This document shows, piece by piece, positions 60,238 to 64,000 of a stretch of DNA of 64,000 nucleotides (its first letter is position 1; every line of letters begins with the position of its first letter). The notes under the pieces were generated by a model that saw only the letters and a list, made by a program, of their open reading frames with translations, did no database searches and was not told the origin of the DNA. The DNA is taken from assembly GCA_937934115.1 (NCBI GenBank), contig CALHAH010000007.1, positions 44,590 through 108,589 of the forward strand. The letters are read 5' to 3'. Made by a program: the position numbers and the translations under genes. Source of the stretch: an uncultured Thermoanaerobaculum sp. GTDB lineage: Bacteria > Acidobacteriota > Thermoanaerobaculia > Thermoanaerobaculales > Thermoanaerobaculaceae.

Positions 60238-61026
60238 ATGAGCGCAGCCATCGCTCTTTTTCTGGGAATCTTGCAAGGGCTTACCGAGTTTTTGCCCGTG
60301 TCTTCCTCTGGCCACCTGGCTTTGGCACAAATGCTGATCCCGGGTTTTTCCCAACCTGGACTTTTCTTCGATGTAGTGCTGCACATGGGCACCATGATTT
60401 CGGTGCTGGTTTTGGAATGGGGGCGGTTGCGGGAGGCGTTCCGGCAAGGTTATGCCGGCAGGTTGGTGGGCTTGCTTTTTTTGGGCACTGCCGCCACGGC
60501 AGCTGTGGCGTTTCCCTTGCGCGCCTGGGCAGAAGCGGCCTTTGAAAAGCCGTTGTGGGTGGCAGCGGGCTTTGCTCTCACCGCGGTTCTGCTCCTGGGC
60601 ACCTCGAGAAGCAGGACCGAAGGGGATAAGCTTCCTAGCTGGGGACAGGCGGTGGCCGTGGGGCTAGCGCAAGGTGTGGCGGTTTTCCCTGGGCTTTCCC
60701 GCTCCGGAACCACCATCAGTGTGGGTTTGGCGATGGGGGTCACGCGCGCCTGGGCTGCCGATTTTTCCTTTTTGCTTTCGCTGCCGGCGGTGGCGGGGGC
60801 AACCTTGGTGGAGGCGATCAGGGAAAGGGAAGCGCTTTTGGCTTCAGGTTCCCAGTGGCTGGCCCCTGCCTTAATCGGGGGGGTGGCGGCGGCGGTGGTC
60901 GGGCTTTTTGCCTTGGCTTTAGTCCGTCGCTTGGTGCGCAACGGCCGTCTTGTGGTATTTGCTTGGTACCTTTTGCCCCTTTGTCTTCTGGTCGTAGGTG
61001 GTTACGTCCTGGGGTGGTGGGTGTGA
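60238..61026 (+). CDS. uppP: Undecaprenyl-diphosphate phosphatase
   Basis: 262 residues, eight membrane helices. GILQGLTEFLPVSSSGHLAL (E/QxxxE and the SSSGH motif) and GLAQGVAVFPGLSRSGTTISVGLAMG are the two BacA/UppP signatures. It recycles undecaprenyl diphosphate for peptidoglycan and O-antigen synthesis in the cytoplasmic membrane. It starts 1 base after the RNase J stop and overlaps ftsK. Confidence 0.95.
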   Translation: MSAAIALFLGILQGLTEFLPVSSSGHLALAQMLIPGFSQPGLFFDVVLHMGTMISVLVLEWGRLREAFRQGYAGRLVGLLFLGTAATAAVAFPLRAWAEAAFEKPLWVAAGFALTAVLLLGTSRSRTEGDKLPSWGQAVAVGLAQGVAVFPGLSRSGTTISVGLAMGVTRAWAADFSFLLSLPAVAGATLVEAIREREALLASGSQWLAPALIGGVAAAVVGLFALALVRRLVRNGRLVVFAWYLLPLCLLVVGGYVLGWWV

Positions 61027-63353
61027 GGCTTTCTCCTTCCGAGATGCCGCGTTATGTGGCCGGCTTTCTGCTTTCGGTTATGGCGTTATTGTTGTTTTTG
61101 GCGTTGGTGAGCTTCCACCCTTTGGATCCGTCGTGGCTTTCTGCCGGTTCAGATCAAGTTCACAACTGGGTGGGGCGCGTGGGTGCCTGGTTTGGCGGCG
61201 TTTTGGTGGGGGTATTTGGGGCGCCGTCCCTGGTTTTTGTTTGGGCTCTGGCACGGGTGGGGTGGCGCTGGCTTTCGGGACAAACCGTGGAAGGGGCGCG
61301 CGGCGCGTTTGTGTGCCTTTTGGCAACGGTGGTTTTTGGAGGAGGGCTTTTGGCCGGTTTTGGGGGTCCCCTCCCCTACCGCGGAGGGGAGCTCAAGCTT
61401 GGGGGGGAACTGGGGGTGCTGGTTTTCCGAGGGCTCGTGGAAAGCTTAGGGCAGCTGGGGGCCTTCGTGGTGTGCTTTTTTGGCGCGCTGGGGGGGGTGC
61501 TCTTTGGTCTGCGAAGGGCACCGCTTTCGGTAGCGCGAACGGTGAAGGACTCGTGGCATCGCAGGCTTTCTGAATCTCGAGCCCGTTGGCAGCGCCGGCG
61601 GCAGGCGCGGCAGCGGCGCAAGCTGGAGAAAAAGCTCCTCCGCCAGCAAAAGGCTAAGCAACCGGTGAGCGAGCCGGCCTTCGTTTGGCAACCCTCGCCA
61701 ACGGGCGGCTTTCGCTTCCACCGGCTGACCTCTTGGCCGCCGCCGGCGCAGCGGTCTTTCGTTCCTAAACGCCCGGCTGGGCCGGAAGTGGTGGCTCCTG
61801 CTCCGGTACTGCCGGAGGTGGTGGTGGAAGAACGGGAGCCGGTAAAGCAGCAAGTTTTTGATTTCATCGTGGAAACGCCACCGTCGGCGTTGCCTGACCT
61901 CAACCTTCTGGATCCAGCGCTGCCACAAAACCCACCCGACCCGGCGCAGCTGGAGTCCATGCGCCGCATGCTGGAGGAAAAGTTTCTGGAGTTCAAGGTG
62001 GAGGGCCGAGTGGACGGGGTAACCCCGGGACCGGTTATCACTACCTTTGAGTTTCAACCCGCACCGGGCGTGAAGTACGCACAGGTGGTTCGTTTGGAGG
62101 AGGACCTGGCCCTCAAGCTGGGGGTGGAAGCCGTGCGCTTGGAGCGGATCCCCGGCAAAGCCACGGTAGGCGTGGAAGTGCCCAACCCTGAGCGGCAAAC
62201 GATTGTCTTGCGGGAAATTCTGGAGTCCTCGCGATTTGCCAACGCCCCCTCGCCCCTTACCTTGGCCTTGGGGAAAGACATCCGCGGTGCTCCGGTGGTT
62301 GCAGATTTGGCCCGCATGCCCCACCTGCTCATCGGTGGTTTTACTGGTTCCGGCAAAAGCGTGGGCATTAACGCCATGATCATGTCCATCCTGTTTAAGG
62401 CCACCCCGGAAACCGTGCGCTTTGTCATGATTGACCCCAAGATGGTGGAGCTGGGGATGTACGAGAACCTCCCACACCTCCTCACCCCTATCGTTTCGGA
62501 TCCGCGCACGGCAGCAAAGGTGCTCGCTTGGGCGGTGCGTACCATGCGGGAGCGGTATCAGCTTTTGGCTCACTGCCGGGTGCGGAACCTGGAGCAGTTC
62601 AACAACCTTTTGGCGCGCAAAGAGGAAAGGGCGGCCCTGGAAGAGGAACGGGGTGAAAAACTCACGCCGCTCCCTTACATCGTGATCGTCATTGACGAGC
62701 TGGCCGACCTCATGATGACGTGCCCCCGGGAAGTGGAGGATTCCATTGCTCAGCTGGCACAAATGGCGCGAGCCGTGGGCATCCATCTCATCGTCGCCAC
62801 GCAACGACCCAGCGTGGATGTGGTCACCGGCATCATCAAGGCCAACTTTCCCTGCCGCATTGCGTACAAGGTGCGGGCACGGGTAGACTCCCGCACCATC
62901 CTCGATGCCGACGGGGCAGAAAGGCTTTTGGGTCAAGGCGACATGCTCTACCTTCCTCCAGGTTCAGCACGCCCTGTGCGTCTCCACGGCCCCCTGGTGC
63001 GGGAAGAAGAGATCCTGCGGGTCATCAAGCACTACAGTCGTTTGGGCAAGCCGGCCTTTGATCCGTCGGTGCTCGCGGAAGAGGAAGCCGCGGAGCTGGG
63101 GGAGGAAGGGCTTTCCGACCCCATGTACGAGCAAGCCGCTCGTCTGGTGGTGCGCTCGCGCAAGGCGTCCGCTTCCTACATCCAGCGCAAGTTGCGCCTT
63201 GGCTATGCCCGGGCGGCGCGGCTGTTAGACGCTATGGAGCAAGAAGGGTTGGTGGGTCCAGCCCAAGGCTCCCGCGGGCGGGAAGTTTTGGTACCCCCCG
63301 ACTATTTTGGCGACCCCGCCTCAGCGGGTGACGGGGAGGACGAGGATGATTGA
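61023..63353 (+). CDS. ftsK: DNA translocase FtsK/SpoIIIE
   Basis: 776 residues from a GTG overlapping the uppP stop; an ATG at 61044 is an alternative. Four N-terminal membrane helices (to about residue 165), a basic coiled segment (about 180-225), a Pro-rich linker, then the motor: alpha/beta domains with TPGPVITTFEFQPAPGVKY, Walker A GGFTGSGKSVGIN, Walker B IVIVIDELADLMM, and ATQRPSVDVVTGIIKANFP. The C-terminal gamma winged helix (SASYIQRKLRLGYARAARL) reads KOPS. It pumps chromosome ends across the septum. The linker is much shorter than in E. coli. Confidence 0.95.
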   Translation: MRLSPSEMPRYVAGFLLSVMALLLFLALVSFHPLDPSWLSAGSDQVHNWVGRVGAWFGGVLVGVFGAPSLVFVWALARVGWRWLSGQTVEGARGAFVCLLATVVFGGGLLAGFGGPLPYRGGELKLGGELGVLVFRGLVESLGQLGAFVVCFFGALGGVLFGLRRAPLSVARTVKDSWHRRLSESRARWQRRRQARQRRKLEKKLLRQQKAKQPVSEPAFVWQPSPTGGFRFHRLTSWPPPAQRSFVPKRPAGPEVVAPAPVLPEVVVEEREPVKQQVFDFIVETPPSALPDLNLLDPALPQNPPDPAQLESMRRMLEEKFLEFKVEGRVDGVTPGPVITTFEFQPAPGVKYAQVVRLEEDLALKLGVEAVRLERIPGKATVGVEVPNPERQTIVLREILESSRFANAPSPLTLALGKDIRGAPVVADLARMPHLLIGGFTGSGKSVGINAMIMSILFKATPETVRFVMIDPKMVELGMYENLPHLLTPIVSDPRTAAKVLAWAVRTMRERYQLLAHCRVRNLEQFNNLLARKEERAALEEERGEKLTPLPYIVIVIDELADLMMTCPREVEDSIAQLAQMARAVGIHLIVATQRPSVDVVTGIIKANFPCRIAYKVRARVDSRTILDADGAERLLGQGDMLYLPPGSARPVRLHGPLVREEEILRVIKHYSRLGKPAFDPSVLAEEEAAELGEEGLSDPMYEQAARLVVRSRKASASYIQRKLRLGYARAARLLDAMEQEGLVGPAQGSRGREVLVPPDYFGDPASAGDGEDEDD

Positions 63354-63642
63354 ACTGGATCGCTTTTCCACGGAGCTTTTGGCAATAGCCGCAACCCTGG
63401 CTGTGGTCTTGGTAGCCGTTATGCTCTTGCGACCGCGCATCTTCACCTCCTACCTCAAGCACATGACCGGCATCGAGCTTTCGCCGGAAGATGTCTCCCG
63501 CGTCTACAAAAAGCGTGGCAAAGCTGGGGTACGGGAGCTTTTCCTCGACCTCATCATTCGCGAAGATGCCCGCTCAGGACCGGTGATCACCCCCGATTCC
63601 CCTCCCGACAGGGAAGTGCTGCTCCCCCCGGATAAGCTCTAG
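63346..63642 (+). CDS. Small membrane protein, unknown
   Basis: 98 residues; ATGATTGA overlaps the ftsK stop. One membrane helix (LLAIAATLAVVLVAVMLLRP, about 10-30) followed by a soluble tail with SYLKHMTGIELSPEDVSRVY and KKRGKAGVRELFLDLIIRED. No family recognised. The overlap with ftsK suggests coupled expression and perhaps an envelope or division role. Confidence 0.65.
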   Translation: MIELDRFSTELLAIAATLAVVLVAVMLLRPRIFTSYLKHMTGIELSPEDVSRVYKKRGKAGVRELFLDLIIREDARSGPVITPDSPPDREVLLPPDKL

Positions 63643-64000
63643 CGAGACTTCGTCCCACGCCAGCGTCGCCAGTGCGCCCGGGAAATCGCGTTTCGTATGC
63701 AACAGCCGCGCTCTGTATGTGCGACCCGCACTGGAAATGCAGGAACCGCACTCTATATGTGGGGCCCGCGCTCTGTATGTGCGACCCGCGCTCCGCGCGG
63801 GTTTTGCAAAAAACGAAAGAAAGCCGGCGCAGGAGCGCCGGCCCCACACTTTTTTTGCGGCGGCCCACGAAAAACAAAATGTGCGACCCGCGCTCCGCGC
63901 GGGTCTTGCAGGAAAGAGTCCAGAGCATGCGAGCGAGGCCCAGCTTTGCTGGGCCGAGCGGTGGGGGTGCGGGGGGCCAAGCCGGCCACGGGTGGGGGGA
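63643..64000. repeat. GC-rich palindromic intergenic repeats, copy 5, with short tandem units
   Basis: No gene is seen in these 358 bases. From 63704 a degenerate unit (CCGCGCTCTGTATGTGCGAC CCGC) occurs at about 63708 and 63768 with decayed versions between. ACCCGCGCTCCGCGCGGGTT through GCCGGCCCCACA (63783-63847) matches 45635-45700. Another CCCGCGCTCCGCGCGGG lies at 63887-63903. A GGCCCAGC-TTT-GCTGGGCC hairpin is at 63937-63955. Confidence 0.8.

Noticed and set aside
61446..62936. 496-residue frame opposite ftsK
   Set aside because: Antisense to the strongly conserved FtsK motor; no protein-like features.

Overview
The window looks like chromosomal DNA of a Gram-negative, GC-rich (roughly 60-65%) bacterium. 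Outer-membrane genes (Skp/OmpH, LpxD, FabZ, LpxA, SurA-like chaperones), many GTG starts, ATGA/GTGA-coupled operons and a large set of secreted proteins with no clear relatives fit an Acidobacteriota-like lineage (Thermoanaerobaculia-type is my guess). There is no rRNA or marker phylogeny here to prove it, so the taxonomic call is inference. Genes are dense and mostly housekeeping. No phage, CRISPR array or intact insertion sequence was seen.

Layout. 1-1.7 kb: 3' end of an MgtA-type Mg2+ P-type ATPase coupled to a PTS EIIA-like protein. 1.7-3.5 kb: two parvulin/SurA-type chaperones. 3.7-7.6 kb: an exported protein, then a minus-strand operon of YdcH-like, psd, pssA and a cysteine-less aspartate-semialdehyde-dehydrogenase homologue. 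7.7-13.6 kb: a Mut7-C protein and large exported proteins, including a frameshifted pseudogene. This section contains a 3.04-kb segment flanked by ~115-bp direct repeats. 13.7-17 kb: a ketosynthase/chain-length-factor-like pair and an AIM24 protein. 17-20.5 kb: M24 peptidase and norCB nitric oxide reductase. 20.8-25.1 kb: ArsR regulator with a P1B metal ATPase, RtcA, exonuclease III. 25.1-28.7 kb: one open frame joining transketolase and phosphoglucose isomerase. 28.8-33.5 kb: skp-lpxD-fabZ-lpxA-DUF167-MASE1/HD protein. 33.5-42.3 kb: HtpX, a peptide-type ABC importer whose operon carries an NtrC-type regulator, a divergent histidine kinase, an exported protein and a ferredoxin. 42.3-46.8 kb: a decayed gene, tdk, nth, DUF502, a cysteine-rich secreted protein, transposase debris, tRNA-Gly and tRNA-Cys. 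47-52.2 kb: secreted hydrolase and partner, then two cassettes built on the same ~150-bp terminator/promoter/leader block, each driving a small secreted cysteine-rich protein followed by a larger one. 52.5-64 kb: katG, FAA hydrolase, RCK channel, alpha/beta hydrolase, thioredoxin, ksgA, RNase J, uppP, ftsK.

Connections between genes. Phospholipid synthesis (PssA then Psd) and lipid A synthesis (LpxD, FabZ, LpxA) are each in operons. NO reductase, KatG and thioredoxin point to nitrosative and oxidative stress handling. Transketolase plus PGI joins the non-oxidative pentose-phosphate pathway to upper glycolysis in one polypeptide.

A family of GC-rich palindromic repeats lies between genes at about 3.55, 20.65, 45.6, 54.8 and 63.8 kb. 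The features I find most worth following are the transketolase-PGI fusion, the duplicated cysteine-rich cassettes and the KS/KS-beta pair.
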